A DNA stretch of 64,000 nucleotides from Corynebacterium suranareeae (GTDB lineage: Bacteria; Actinomycetota; Actinomycetes; Mycobacteriales; Mycobacteriaceae): positions 2,542,001 to 2,606,000 of the forward strand of contig NZ_AP017369.1 in assembly GCF_002355155.1 (NCBI RefSeq), written 5' to 3'. Below the pieces are notes generated by a model. The model had not been told where the DNA came from, did not search any database, and saw nothing but the letters and a program-made list of their open reading frames with translations. This document shows positions 45,019 to 54,463 of the stretch, piece after piece. The position numbers and the translations under genes are program-made. Position 1 is the first letter of the stretch; the number at the start of each line of letters is the position of its first letter.

Positions 45019-45543
45019 TTATGCCAAGGTGTTCAAATTGCCTGTATAGATGACGTTTCCAATTTGAAACTCTGCTGACGATAAAGACCCGTTGGAGGTA
45101 TTAAACGTGTATTGCAGGTTTGTTGTGGCGCCGGAACCGAGTGGAAGGTCAAGTGGGATGTTGTCGTCACTTGAGAGGGATTCGATGTTGGTTCGGTTGC
45201 CGTTGTAATCGTTGATTTGCAGCGTGGGCTGTTCGATTGCGTCGGCAGGCAGTGGTGCTTCGTTTAAGTTTTTGACTGCGATGTAAATTATCGATCCGCC
45301 GTTGGTGCCGTAGCCGGTTCCTTGGAAGATGAATTCAACGTTGAGGCCGGGGTCTTGAATTTTGGTTTCACCGCTCGGCACTGTAATTGGAGCGACTTGT
45401 TCGGCTTGGAAAACCGGGGTTGATGAGGTGGTTACTTCAATAGTTTCATCGGGGGAAACGCTTGCTTGGCTATCAGCGCTTTCGCCCGAACAGCCTGCAA
45501 GAAGGGCGACTGCTAACAGTGCTGGGATTGTCCTCAACTTCAC
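45019..45543 (-). CDS. Lipoprotein of unknown function
   Basis: A 174-aa lipoprotein with lipobox LLAGCSGE (Cys18). The mature part is Ser/Thr-rich and then beta-sheet in appearance (ITVPSGETKIQDPGLNVEFIFQGTGYGTNGGSIIYIAVKNLNEAP), a pattern common to exported DUF4352-like domains, but no confident family. It lies 112 bases upstream of the DUF3558 gene in the same direction and may belong to the same group. Confidence 0.65.
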   Translation of the reverse strand: MKLRTIPALLAVALLAGCSGESADSQASVSPDETIEVTTSSTPVFQAEQVAPITVPSGETKIQDPGLNVEFIFQGTGYGTNGGSIIYIAVKNLNEAPLPADAIEQPTLQINDYNGNRTNIESLSSDDNIPLDLPLGSGATTNLQYTFNTSNGSLSSAEFQIGNVIYTGNLNTLA

Positions 45544-45597
45544 TTCGGGCTCCTTTGTAGTAATAGGTTCTTAGGAAAGTTTACTAGCCTAGAGCGT

Positions 45598-46704
45598 ATG
45601 CGATTTCCTGAACTCGAAGAATTGAAGAATCGCCGGACCTTGAAGTGGACCCGGTTTCCAGAAGACGTGCTTCCTTTGTGGGTGGCGGAAAGTGATTTCG
45701 GTACCTGCCCGCCGTTGAAGGAGGCATTGGCAGACGCCGTTGAACGTGAGGTTTTTGGATATCCACCAGATGCGACCGGCCTCAATGAAGCACTGGCTGG
45801 TTTCTATGATCGACGTTATGGTTTCGCCCCAAAGCCTGAGAATGTGTTTGCGATCCCTGATGTGGTTCGTGGGCTCAAGCTTGCCATTGAGCACTTCACC
45901 AAGCCTGGTTCGGCAATTATTGTGCCGTTGCCTGCTTATCCGCCGTTTATTGAGTTGCCTAAGGTGACTGGTCGTCAGGCGATTTACATTGATGCGCACA
46001 AGTACGACCTGAAGGAAATTGAAAAGGCTTTTGCTGAGGGTGCAGGATCACTGTTGTTCTGTAATCCTCACAACCCACTGGGCACGGTGTTTTCTGAAGA
46101 TTACATCCGTGAGCTCACCGATATTGCGGCGAAGTATGATGCCCGCATTATCGTTGATGAAATTCATGCTCCTTTGGTTTATGAAGGCACACATGTGGTT
46201 GCTGCTGGTGTGTCTGAAAATGCTGCAAACACCTGCATCACTATTACTGCAACGTCCAAAGCTTGGAATACCGCTGGTTTGAAATGCGCCCAGATCTTCT
46301 TCAGCAATGATGCGGATGTAAAGGCCTGGAAGAAGCTATCTGACATTACTCGTGATGGTGTGTCCATCCTCGGTTTGATCGCAGCGGAAACGGTGTACAA
46401 CGAGGGTGAGGAATTTCTCAATGAATCTTTAGAAATCCTCAAGAGTAACCGGGACTTTGCAGCCGCTGAGCTGGAGAAACTTGGTGTGAAAGTCTATGCT
46501 CCGGATTCCACTTATTTGATGTGGTTGGACTTTAGTGGAACCAAGATTGAAGAGGCTCCTTCTAAGATTTTGCGTGAGGAGGGTAAGGTCATGCTGAATG
46601 ACGGCGCAGCTTTTGGTGGTTTCAAGACTTGTGCTCGTCTTAACTTTGCTTGTTCCCGTGAAACCCTTGAGGAGGGGCTGCGCCGTATCGCCAGCGTTTT
46701 ATAA
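45598..46704 (+). CDS. aecD: C-S beta-lyase (cystathionine beta-lyase, MalY/PatB type)
   Basis: A 368-aa PLP enzyme that splits cystathionine and related thioethers to thiol, pyruvate and ammonia. Fold type I landmarks: WVAESDFGTCPPL, GFAPKPENVFAIPDVVRGL, FCNPHNPLGTVF, VDEIHAPLVYEG, and the PLP Lys in TATSKAWNTAGLKCA. RLNFACSRETLEEGLRRI closes the protein. No Shine-Dalgarno near the ATG. brnQ begins five bases after the stop codon, the known aecD-brnQ pair of C. glutamicum. Confidence 0.95.
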   Translation: MRFPELEELKNRRTLKWTRFPEDVLPLWVAESDFGTCPPLKEALADAVEREVFGYPPDATGLNEALAGFYDRRYGFAPKPENVFAIPDVVRGLKLAIEHFTKPGSAIIVPLPAYPPFIELPKVTGRQAIYIDAHKYDLKEIEKAFAEGAGSLLFCNPHNPLGTVFSEDYIRELTDIAAKYDARIIVDEIHAPLVYEGTHVVAAGVSENAANTCITITATSKAWNTAGLKCAQIFFSNDADVKAWKKLSDITRDGVSILGLIAAETVYNEGEEFLNESLEILKSNRDFAAAELEKLGVKVYAPDSTYLMWLDFSGTKIEEAPSKILREEGKVMLNDGAAFGGFKTCARLNFACSRETLEEGLRRIASVL

Positions 46705-46709
46705 ACCTT

Positions 46710-47990
46710 ATGAGTAAAAAGTCTGTCCTGATCACTTCTTTGATGCTATTTTCCATGTTCTTTGGAGCTGGAAATCTCATCTTCCCGCCGATGCTTGGCT
46801 TATCGGCAGGAACCAACTATCTACCCGCTATTTTAGGATTTCTAGCAACTAGCGTTTTGCTTCCGGTGCTAGCAATTATCGCGGTGGTGTTGTCGGGAGA
46901 AAACGTCAAGGACATGGCTTCTCGTGGCGGAAAGATCTTTGGTCTTATCTTCCCGATTGCTGCCTATTTGGCCATCGGCGCGTTTTACGCGCTGCCGAGG
47001 ACTGGGGCGGTGAGCTATTCGACGGCGGTGGGCGTCGATAATGCGCTTTATTCTGGGATTTTCAACTTCGTATTCTTTGCTGTTGCGCTTGCGTTGTCGT
47101 GGAATCCCAATGGTATTGCGGATAAGTTAGGTAAATGGCTTACCCCGGCGCTGCTTCTTTTGATTGTTGTGTTGGTTGCGCTGTCGATGGCTACGCTGAG
47201 TGGAACTCCCGGTGAGCCAAACAGTGCTTATGCCGAGCAACCTGCGGGTGCGGGGCTGCTTGAGGGCTACATGACGATGGATGCGATCGCTGCGCTGGCC
47301 TTCGGCATCGTGGTGATTTCTGCGTTTAAGTACCAAAAAGTAAAAAAGGTCCGCACCGCAACCGTCGCGTCTGCGTTTATTGCCGGTATCTTGTTGGCGT
47401 TGGTTTACCTTGGTCTTGGCTCAATCGGTCAAGTAGTTACTGGTGAGTTCGCAGACGGCACAGCCATTTTGAACCATGCTGCTGCATCTACGATGGGTGA
47501 AGTCGGCCGGATCATCTTCGTGGCCATTTTGATCCTTGCATGTATGACAACAGCTGTTGGTTTGATCAGTGCAACATCGGAATTTTTCAATTCTTTGCTG
47601 CCCGGCATCAGCTATCACGTGTGGGCTATTGTGTTTTCACTCATCTCCTTCGGCGTAGCCACCATGGGACTAGATGTTGTTTTGGCTGTCGCAGCTCCTG
47701 TCATCAGCTTTATTTATCCTTCGGCAATCACGTTGGTCTTCCTGACTTTGATTGAACCGTTGCTGTTCCGCTTCAAGTGGACTTACCTGCTGGGAATCTG
47801 GACCGCGGTTGTTTGGGCATTGTTTATGTCCTTCCCATCCCTTGAGACTTATATCGAGTGGGCACCACTGCACAGCATGTCTTTGGGTTGGGTCATCCCA
47901 GTATTAGTAACCTCTGCAATCGGGTTGGTTATTGATGGGAACAAGAAACGTTCCCGAACTGTTGCAAAGAAGGAATCTGTTTCCGTCTAA
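46710..47990 (+). CDS. brnQ: Branched-chain amino acid uptake carrier
   Basis: A 426-aa LIVCS-family carrier with about 12 membrane helices that imports isoleucine, leucine and valine with Na+. It starts MSKKSVLITSLMLFSMFFGAGNLIFPPMLG, the diagnostic N-terminus, and has PRTGAVSYSTAVG and the C-terminal basic tail. The ATG is five bases after the aecD stop, with translation probably coupled. Confidence 0.95.
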   Translation: MSKKSVLITSLMLFSMFFGAGNLIFPPMLGLSAGTNYLPAILGFLATSVLLPVLAIIAVVLSGENVKDMASRGGKIFGLIFPIAAYLAIGAFYALPRTGAVSYSTAVGVDNALYSGIFNFVFFAVALALSWNPNGIADKLGKWLTPALLLLIVVLVALSMATLSGTPGEPNSAYAEQPAGAGLLEGYMTMDAIAALAFGIVVISAFKYQKVKKVRTATVASAFIAGILLALVYLGLGSIGQVVTGEFADGTAILNHAAASTMGEVGRIIFVAILILACMTTAVGLISATSEFFNSLLPGISYHVWAIVFSLISFGVATMGLDVVLAVAAPVISFIYPSAITLVFLTLIEPLLFRFKWTYLLGIWTAVVWALFMSFPSLETYIEWAPLHSMSLGWVIPVLVTSAIGLVIDGNKKRSRTVAKKESVSV

Positions 47991-48014
47991 CCATTTTTGG
48001 TCAGGAGTCTTTGC

Positions 48015-48995
48015 ATGTCTGTCCCACTTTCACTGATTGATTTTGCCACCATTTTTGACGGCGAAAGGCCTGGTGACAGCTTCAAACGGTCGGTGGCGTT
48101 GGCGCAAAAAGCTGAAGCGTTAGGCTTTAAGCGTATTTGGTATGCAGAACACCACAATATGGAAAGCATTTCCTCTGCTGCCCCCGCTGTTCTTATTTCC
48201 CACATCGGTGCCCACACCAACACCATCCGTCTCGGTGCTGGTGGCGTGATGTTGCCTAACCACTCCCCTTATGTCATTGCAGAGCAATTCGGCACCCTAG
48301 CTGAGCTTTATCCAGACCGCATCGACCTAGGATTGGGCCGTGCCCCCGGCACGGACATGAACACCCTGCGTGCTTTACGACGCGACCCTCAATCTGCCGA
48401 AAACTTCCCGTCCGACGTTGTCGAGCTGAACTCTTACCTCACCGGCCGTTCCCGTCTCCCAGGGGTTAACGCTATTCCAGGCAAGGGAACCAACGTACCG
48501 CTATACATCTTGGGTTCATCCCTTTTTGGTGCACAATTGGCAGCGCAGTTGGGTATGCCTTATTCTTTCGCATCTCACTTCGCACCAACTCACCTCGAGC
48601 ATGCAGTGCAAACCTACCGGGATAGCTACCAACCTTCAGAGCAACACCCTGAGCCTTATGTCATTGCGGCTGTCAATGTCACCGCTGCTGATTCCACCGA
48701 GCAAGCCCACGATGATTTCTACAAAGTTGCGCGTGCACGTGTGAAGAACATGGCATTGCGTGGTCGACAAGTTACTGATGAGCAACTTGATGAACTCATG
48801 GATTCACCTGCTGCTCGCCAAATTGTCGACATGCTTCGCTACACCGCCGTGGGCACTGGATCCGAAGTCAAGGAATACCTAGAAGGTTTCGTCAAGACGG
48901 CACAGGCTGATGAACTGATGATCTCCCTGCAATCCCCCAACACTGACGCCACCACCCGCAATATGGAGATTCTTGCAGATACGTGGATTAAATAG
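48015..48995 (+). CDS. Luciferase-like flavin monooxygenase
   Basis: A 326-aa member of the bacterial luciferase-like (LLM, MsnO8-type) oxidoreductases, using FMN or F420. Typical blocks: [64 protein letters not shown] (in parts: [15 protein letters not shown] and [12 protein letters not shown]), and [22 protein letters not shown]. The ATG 48015 has AGGAG eight bases upstream; an earlier in-frame TTG was rejected. It follows brnQ by 24 bases and may be read through from aecD-brnQ. Substrate unknown. Confidence 0.85.
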   Translation: MSVPLSLIDFATIFDGERPGDSFKRSVALAQKAEALGFKRIWYAEHHNMESISSAAPAVLISHIGAHTNTIRLGAGGVMLPNHSPYVIAEQFGTLAELYPDRIDLGLGRAPGTDMNTLRALRRDPQSAENFPSDVVELNSYLTGRSRLPGVNAIPGKGTNVPLYILGSSLFGAQLAAQLGMPYSFASHFAPTHLEHAVQTYRDSYQPSEQHPEPYVIAAVNVTAADSTEQAHDDFYKVARARVKNMALRGRQVTDEQLDELMDSPAARQIVDMLRYTAVGTGSEVKEYLEGFVKTAQADELMISLQSPNTDATTRNMEILADTWIK

Positions 48996-49011
48996 TTTCG
49001 GTTTTTCAGCT

Positions 49012-49031
49012 CGCCCAGCCTTGTTCGGGCG
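49012..49031 (+). terminator. Possible terminator of the luciferase-like gene
   Basis: CGCCC and GGGCG around a 10-base loop, 17 bases past the stop, followed by GTCGATTTTAAAA. The stem is short. Confidence 0.45.
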
Positions 49032-49123
49032 GTCGATTTTAAAAAGCCAAACTGGCGTGACAAGATTTTCGGTTTCGTCGATTCCTTGGCACGCCTGTCC
49101 GGTATAAGGGTGTAAGGGACCGT

Positions 49124-49185
49124 AAACCAAACATACGTGCCAAGGATTCCGAAAATCCCGAATCCTTGTCACGTATGTTTGGTTT
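49124..49185. repeat. 26-bp hairpin next to repeat R4
   Basis: The left arm at 49124-49149 and right arm at 49160-49185 pair with one mismatch around a 10-base loop. Arm content includes CCAAACATACGTG and CAAGGATTC. A weaker related inverted repeat (GGCGTGACAAG with CTTGGCACGCC) lies just before it and shows the same C/A mismatch. Confidence 0.75.
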
Positions 49186-49200
49186 GCCGAAAAATTGGCT

Positions 49201-49300
49201 TGGAGCCTTCAAAAAAAGTGACCCCACAGAATCGCTTTTAAGCGCCTTTGGAACCCGAAGTGATACATCGACTCATTCTGGAAATCGAGTGGCTTAAAAG
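49201..49300 (+). repeat. Intergenic repeat core R4
   Basis: Contains AGTGACCCCACAGAATCGC, CTTTTAAGCGCC, TGATACATCGACTCATT, CTGGAAATCGAGTGG and CTTAAAAG, matching R3 most closely and R1/R2 more distantly. Confidence 0.75.
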
Positions 49301-49366
49301 CGCTTCTAGGGAGGACGGCGCTAAATGGGCGCCCACCTAAAAACCTGGCTAAATGGTGTGGAGGTG

Positions 49367-49388
49367 GGCGTCGAAAAGCAATCTTTTA
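49367..49388 (-). repeat. Gene-end module (copy 4) at ectP stop
   Basis: GGCGTCGAAAAGC then AATCTTTTA, preceded by GGAGGTG. The last three bases are the ectP stop codon; differs from copy 2 by the loss of two As. Confidence 0.75.
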
Positions 49389-51233
49389 AATGTTGTACTC
49401 TTCCCGGGACTGGGGGCGGGTTTGCTCGACGATCTTGAAACGGGATTCCATCTCTTGGGCTTCCTCCGGATCGTCGACTACATCACCAACCACACCGAGG
49501 TCGCCTTCGATGACCACGTTTCCTGGGATGACAATGTTGCCGTCCTCGTCGTGTTCAAGGGCAGGCATCGGCAAGGGATTGCCCTCTTCGTCATAGCCGG
49601 GGGCTGGCTGAGAGGAATGTTCTTCAAGTTTTTCTGGTGTGTCAGTCTTTTCCCACTGGCGGGTCTGCACGCGACGAACTGCTGCGGCGTCCTCACTCAT
49701 GCCTTTGAGCAGGGAGAACATCATGACAAATTGCACGAGGAAGAACGGGAACGCCACGATGATGACCACTTCTTGCAGCGTAGCAATGCCAGATGCTGGA
49801 GAAATGATCAGCAGGGAACCTGCGACAGCGCCGATGGTGCAGGCCCACATCACTCGATAACTGGTAGGTGTTTGGTTTTCTTCACCGGTGGCAAACATAT
49901 CATTGACCAGCGCTGCGGAGTCGATGGAAGTGATAAAGAAAATCACGATGACTGCCAGCGCAAATGCGGAGACAATTCCAGTAAGTGGGTACTCTTGCAG
50001 CACGTTGAACAGCGCTGCAGGAACGTCACCTTCAACAACAGTTGGTTGGGTTAAGTAGCCTGGGTTGTTCAACTCCACTTCGATGCCAGCGCGGCCAAAG
50101 ATGGAGAACCAAATGACGCCAAAGATTGCTGGCAGGGCGAGAACGCCACCAATGAATTCACGCACAGTGCGTCCACGAGAAATACGCGCCACGAACATGC
50201 CTACATATGGCGACCAACAGATAGTCCATGCCCAATAGAACACCGTCCATTTGCCTTGCCAACCTGGGTTGTCCTGGAAAGAGTCAGTCCAAAACATCAA
50301 GTTGGGCATCCACGAGGCATAAATTCCGAAAGATTCAACAAGGAAGCGCAGCAGCGTGAGAGTTGGGCCAGTGAACAAGATGAAAAACATCAACGCAACA
50401 GCCATCGCAATGTTGATGTTAGACAGCAACTTAATGCCCTTATCCAAACCGGAAGCAACGGAAATACACGCCACGGCGGTGATGATCAAAATAATCAGAA
50501 GCTGAACCCACGACACCTGCGGGGTGCTCCACAATTTGTTCATACCTGCGTTGATCTGCAGCACACCAAGGCCCACGGACACAGCAATACCAAAGGTGGT
50601 GCCCACGATGGCAAGCACGTCAATCAGCTTGCCTGGTGTGGAGTAAATGTGCTTGCCCAAGATTGGGGAAAACACAGAGGACAGACGTGGAGGCAGCTTG
50701 CGTTTGTAGATGAAGTATCCCAACGCCAGTCCTGGGAGCGCCATGATCACCCACATGTGAATGCCAAAGTGGTAGAAGGTATACGCAAACGCCTGCACAA
50801 TTGCGGCTTCACTCATGGATTCTTCATTAGCCATTGGCACGTTAAACGCATGGTTGATTGGTTCGGCGACACCCCAGAACATCAAGACTGCACCAACACC
50901 ACCAGCAAAAAGCATGCAGAACCAGACGATGATGCTGTGTTCTGGGTCTTCGTCGTCATCGCCAAGTTTTACTCGACCATACCGGGACGCAAAAATACCG
51001 ATGAGGAAGATGAGAACGAGGGATACACCACCGATATACATCCATCCAAGGTTTTCCAACAACCAACCGGCAACGGCAGAAAAGCTCGTTCGAGCTTTCT
51101 CACCAAGCACAATTGTGGCGATGACGAACACCACGATGAAACCAACAGAAATAGAGAAAATGAACGGATCTGATTTAAGACCCCTCTTATTTTTCCCTTC
51201 AGGCTCGGTTGTGATAGCTATATTTGAGCTCAT
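49386..51233 (-). CDS. ectP: BCCT-family compatible-solute carrier (EctP type)
   Basis: A 615-aa carrier with 12 membrane helices that imports betaine, ectoine or proline with Na+ under osmotic stress. The BCCT signature region is FYWAWTICWSPYVGMFVARISRGRTVREFIGGVL (in parts: FYWAWTICWSPYVGMF and ARISRGRTVREF). A hydrophilic C-terminal tail of about 100 residues (DEEGNPLPMPALEHDEDGNIVIPG and the end QSREEYNI) fits osmosensing tails. Length matches C. glutamicum EctP as I recall it. Upstream, AGAATTTCC pairs imperfectly with GGAAAATTCT (51280-51316), a possible control site. Confidence 0.88.
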   Translation of the reverse strand: MSSNIAITTEPEGKNKRGLKSDPFIFSISVGFIVVFVIATIVLGEKARTSFSAVAGWLLENLGWMYIGGVSLVLIFLIGIFASRYGRVKLGDDDEDPEHSIIVWFCMLFAGGVGAVLMFWGVAEPINHAFNVPMANEESMSEAAIVQAFAYTFYHFGIHMWVIMALPGLALGYFIYKRKLPPRLSSVFSPILGKHIYSTPGKLIDVLAIVGTTFGIAVSVGLGVLQINAGMNKLWSTPQVSWVQLLIILIITAVACISVASGLDKGIKLLSNINIAMAVALMFFILFTGPTLTLLRFLVESFGIYASWMPNLMFWTDSFQDNPGWQGKWTVFYWAWTICWSPYVGMFVARISRGRTVREFIGGVLALPAIFGVIWFSIFGRAGIEVELNNPGYLTQPTVVEGDVPAALFNVLQEYPLTGIVSAFALAVIVIFFITSIDSAALVNDMFATGEENQTPTSYRVMWACTIGAVAGSLLIISPASGIATLQEVVIIVAFPFFLVQFVMMFSLLKGMSEDAAAVRRVQTRQWEKTDTPEKLEEHSSQPAPGYDEEGNPLPMPALEHDEDGNIVIPGNVVIEGDLGVVGDVVDDPEEAQEMESRFKIVEQTRPQSREEYNI

Positions 51234-51404
51234 CTCATTCTTCCGATCAGTGGATATTTACGAATCTGAAAGAGTACCGAGAATTTCCTAGTTTTTCCCC
51301 TTTAATGGAAAATTCTTAGAGGAAACTTAACTAAAGTCTTACCCCATAGAATATTTGGGAGGTTGTTCATTCCGCAAAAAGTTGGAAAAGTTGCCACCAC
51401 ACAT

Positions 51405-51923
51405 TTAAAGCCGTCCCAAACGATCCAGGTTTAACTCAGGATTTTTGGTTAGTAAAATCTCCGCCAACTCAAACGGCTGAGGTGCTGCACCACGCGGAAA
51501 ATTCACAATATACGGCTGCACCGAATGCACACCTGTCACATTTGCGCGTTCCTCAATGTGGTTTGGCAACAGCGCCGCAAACGAACCCGATTTCTGATCG
51601 GACCACAATTGGACAGTATTCAGATCCTCAAACGCGAAGCTCACTCCGCTTCTGGGGATCCGCACGTGTTCATCGACGATTAAAACAGCTTTTCGACGCC
51701 GCCCCCACACCACGCACATCGACGCGATCGCGGCCGCTATGCCGCAGCCAGGCAGCATTACTGCCAATGAATACAAGGTGTGCATAGTACCTTCGGCGTC
51801 TTGCAACTCATTTAGGAAAAACAGTAAAAATGGCGTGCACATGAGAACAAAAAGGATGCACGTAACCATCGCTTTAGATCTCACCAGCGCCGGCACTCCG
51901 GTGCGCACTTTTACTGCGTTCAT
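51405..51923 (-). CDS. Uncharacterised membrane protein
   Basis: A 172-aa protein with two hydrophobic helices near the N-terminus (MVTCILFVLMCTPFLLFFL and LAVMLPGCGIAAAIASMCVVW), then a cytoplasmic region of beta character (KAVLIVDEHVRIPRSGVSFAFEDLNTVQLW), which recalls bacterial PH-like domains after membrane helices, but I cannot name a family with confidence. ATG 51923 is preferred over a TTG three codons upstream. It begins 11 bases after the stop of the AEC carrier gene in the same direction, so the two are probably cotranscribed. Confidence 0.6.
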   Translation of the reverse strand: MNAVKVRTGVPALVRSKAMVTCILFVLMCTPFLLFFLNELQDAEGTMHTLYSLAVMLPGCGIAAAIASMCVVWGRRRKAVLIVDEHVRIPRSGVSFAFEDLNTVQLWSDQKSGSFAALLPNHIEERANVTGVHSVQPYIVNFPRGAAPQPFELAEILLTKNPELNLDRLGRL

Positions 51924-51934
51924 GATCACCAATG

Positions 51935-52870
51935 CTAACCCGAAGAACCAAAAATAATGGAGACCGCCACCAACACGGGGAAGGAAATTAGTGTGGTCAC
52001 TACCCCTGTATCCCTCGCCATGGATTCTGCAGTTCTAAAACGCAACGCATAGGTGTAGACATTTTGTGCTGTTGGGAGAGCACCAAGAATTACCGCAGAC
52101 AGCAATGCAGTGCCTTCCATGCCAAAAGCCCACGCCAGAAGTCCTGCAACAATTGGGTGCAAGACATTTTTAAACAGTGCAGCTAAAAACACATCCCGGC
52201 GCGACACTTGCCCTTTTTCTAAAACCTTGCTCTTTGACAGGGACAGACCAAAAACAACCAAGGCCAACGGAACGGATGCATTAGCCACCATTTCAACTGG
52301 CTGTGCGATCACAACTGGCATAGTCATAGAAGTCAGTGATACTGCGATACCTGCGATTGCTGCCAGCACCATGGTGTTTGTTAATGGGGTGACAACAAGG
52401 TTACGGACTAAGTTGGTGGATTTTTTCTTTGTCAGCATCTCCATGATGGTCATGGTGATCGGCGCATAGAACGCTACTTGGAACAAAATCACGGGGATCA
52501 CCACGGTGAAATCATCCAGAATGTAGGCAGCCAGCGGGATACCCAGGTTTCCTGCGTTGGCATAGGAGGCCGCCAACATGCCGATCACTGACACAGCTGT
52601 GGTCCGTTTAATCACAAACCGCATGAGTAGGAAGAATAAGAAACCCACTATTAATGCGGACAGTGCGATTACCACGAAGTTGAGGGAGAAAATCGTTGAG
52701 GTATCTGATTTGGTCACTCGGTCAAACAGCAATGCTGGGGTGGCCACATAGTAGACAAAGAGGCTCAACGGTTTTTGCGCATTAGCACCCAGGGTGTCTC
52801 TTCTGCCAAGAATCCAGCCAATTCCAATCACGATGAACACCACCGTGAAACCCATGAGCACCTGTTGCAT
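51935..52870 (-). CDS. AEC-family (auxin efflux carrier-like) transporter
   Basis: A 311-aa membrane protein with about ten helices: FTVVFIVIGIGWILGRR, a central gap, SYANAGNLGIPLAAYIL (the conserved N-G-xG-P part) and GTALLSAVILGALPTAQNVYTYALRF at the C-terminal repeat. Members move organic acids such as malonate or malate. The substrate cannot be inferred from neighbours. ATG start at 52870; divergent from the oligopeptide ABC operon across 90 bases. Confidence 0.88.
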   Translation of the reverse strand: MQQVLMGFTVVFIVIGIGWILGRRDTLGANAQKPLSLFVYYVATPALLFDRVTKSDTSTIFSLNFVVIALSALIVGFLFFLLMRFVIKRTTAVSVIGMLAASYANAGNLGIPLAAYILDDFTVVIPVILFQVAFYAPITMTIMEMLTKKKSTNLVRNLVVTPLTNTMVLAAIAGIAVSLTSMTMPVVIAQPVEMVANASVPLALVVFGLSLSKSKVLEKGQVSRRDVFLAALFKNVLHPIVAGLLAWAFGMEGTALLSAVILGALPTAQNVYTYALRFRTAESMARDTGVVTTLISFPVLVAVSIIFGSSG

Positions 52871-52960
52871 GATCGTTATTGTGCCATGTTGTAGGCGCTG
52901 CCCCTCACATGCCCCGTTTCCATTTAGTTTCCCGGGTCACACCGACTACTCTCAGAACCC

Positions 52961-54463
52961 ATGAAGATCACGCGCGGACTTGTGCTATCGCTACTGTTGG
53001 CAAGCAGTATTGTGGTTTCGTCATGCTCTGCTGGATCGACTGCGTATCAAAGCCCACCTGCTGTTGATCAATCATCCATTGTTATCGCGACCACGGCGGC
53101 CGCAGCATCGCTAGATTTCACCAACGCGTCTGGTGCTGCTATCCCCCAGGCCATGATGTCGAATATTTATGAAGGCTTGGTAAAAATCGATGCCAATGGT
53201 GATATCCAACCACTGCTAGCTACTTCTTGGGAGATTTCAGAAGACCGCACGCAGTATATTTTTCAGTTGCGGGAAGGTGTGCATTTTTCAAATGGGGATC
53301 CTTTCAATGCGGCTTCGGCTAAGTTTTCCATTGACCGGGTTAAAACTAAATGGACCAATGGGCTTAAAAGTGGCATGGATGTGGTGGATTCCACGGAAGT
53401 GTTAGATGAGCATACTTTAAGAGTCACTTTGTCCAGGCCTTCTAATCAGTGGCTGTGGAACATGGGGACTGCGATTGGTGCGATGATGACCGAAGGGGGC
53501 GTCGATAAGCTTGCAACTGATCCCGTTGGCACCGGCCCGTATACGGTGACACACTGGGCGCCGGGGCGGGCGATCGGGTTCGGCGCGCGTGCCAATTATT
53601 GGGGGCAAAAGCCGCTTAACGACGCCGCAACCATCCGCTACTTCAGCGATGCGACGGCCTCAACCAATGCGCTGCAAAGCGGAGACGTGGATGTTATTTG
53701 GGCTATGCAAGCCCCAGAACAGCTATCTACGCTGCAGGATTTCACCGTGGAAGTAGGCACGACCAATGGTGAGATGTTGCTGTCGATGAATAATCAACGT
53801 GCCCCTTTTGATGATGTGCGCGTGCGCCAAGCTGTCATGTTTGCCATTGATCGCCAGGCCATCATTGATACGGCTTTGGAGGGCTATGGCACAGACACTG
53901 GTGGCGCACCGGTTCCGCCCACAGACCCGTGGTATGAAAAATCGACGATGTATCCGTTTGATCCTGATCGTGCGCGGGAGCTGTTGAAAGAAGCAGGTGC
54001 AGAAGGTGTTCGGGTAACCATGTCCATTCCTTCCCTGCCCTATGCGCAAGCAGCCTCAGAAATTTTGTATTCGCAGCTTAGAGATGTTGGGTTTGATCCT
54101 GTTATTGAATCAACCGAATTCCCCGCTGTGTGGTTGGCGCAGGTGATGGGACAAAAAGACTACGACATGTCATTAATTGCGCATGTCGAACCCCGAGACA
54201 TCCCAACACTTTTCAGCCCGAACTACTACTTAGGTTTTGAAGACGCTGAAACCCAAGAACTTCTCGCTGCTGCCGATAGCTCACCAAATGAAGTGGAATT
54301 GATGCAACAAGCAGTTGATCGGATCATGGACAAGGCAGTTGCAGACAATTTGATGAATGTGGCAAATATTGTGGTGACATCTCCTGACATCACTGGAGTT
54401 GATCCCAACGTGGTCTCTGGTGCGCTGGAGTTGTCGGTGATTGGAAGGGAGACCCAGCCATGA
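52961..54463 (+). CDS. Peptide/nickel-type ABC transporter substrate-binding lipoprotein
   Basis: A 500-aa family 5 solute-binding protein. Signal peptide and lipobox VVSSCSAG (Cys22) anchor it outside. Family blocks: IPQAMMSNIYEGLVKID, TQYIFQLREGVHFSNGDPF, DPVGTGPYTVTHWAPG, RVRQAVMFAIDRQAII. The substrate could be oligopeptides, nickel or another small polar compound. It is the first gene of a four-gene operon; its stop overlaps the permease start (ATGA). Confidence 0.9.
   Translation: MKITRGLVLSLLLASSIVVSSCSAGSTAYQSPPAVDQSSIVIATTAAAASLDFTNASGAAIPQAMMSNIYEGLVKIDANGDIQPLLATSWEISEDRTQYIFQLREGVHFSNGDPFNAASAKFSIDRVKTKWTNGLKSGMDVVDSTEVLDEHTLRVTLSRPSNQWLWNMGTAIGAMMTEGGVDKLATDPVGTGPYTVTHWAPGRAIGFGARANYWGQKPLNDAATIRYFSDATASTNALQSGDVDVIWAMQAPEQLSTLQDFTVEVGTTNGEMLLSMNNQRAPFDDVRVRQAVMFAIDRQAIIDTALEGYGTDTGGAPVPPTDPWYEKSTMYPFDPDRARELLKEAGAEGVRVTMSIPSLPYAQAASEILYSQLRDVGFDPVIESTEFPAVWLAQVMGQKDYDMSLIAHVEPRDIPTLFSPNYYLGFEDAETQELLAAADSSPNEVELMQQAVDRIMDKAVADNLMNVANIVVTSPDITGVDPNVVSGALELSVIGRETQP

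Larger units (their letters stand above)
48996..49385. other. Intergenic region with hairpins, R4 and gene-end module
   Basis: 390 bases between two converging genes, with no gene. In order: a short GC hairpin (49012-49031), a weak inverted repeat (about 49053-49096), a 26-bp near-perfect hairpin (49124-49185), repeat core R4 (49201-49300), a CGCCCACCT / AGGTGGGCG stem (49330-49338 with 49362-49370), and the gene-end module (49367-49388). Confidence 0.7.
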
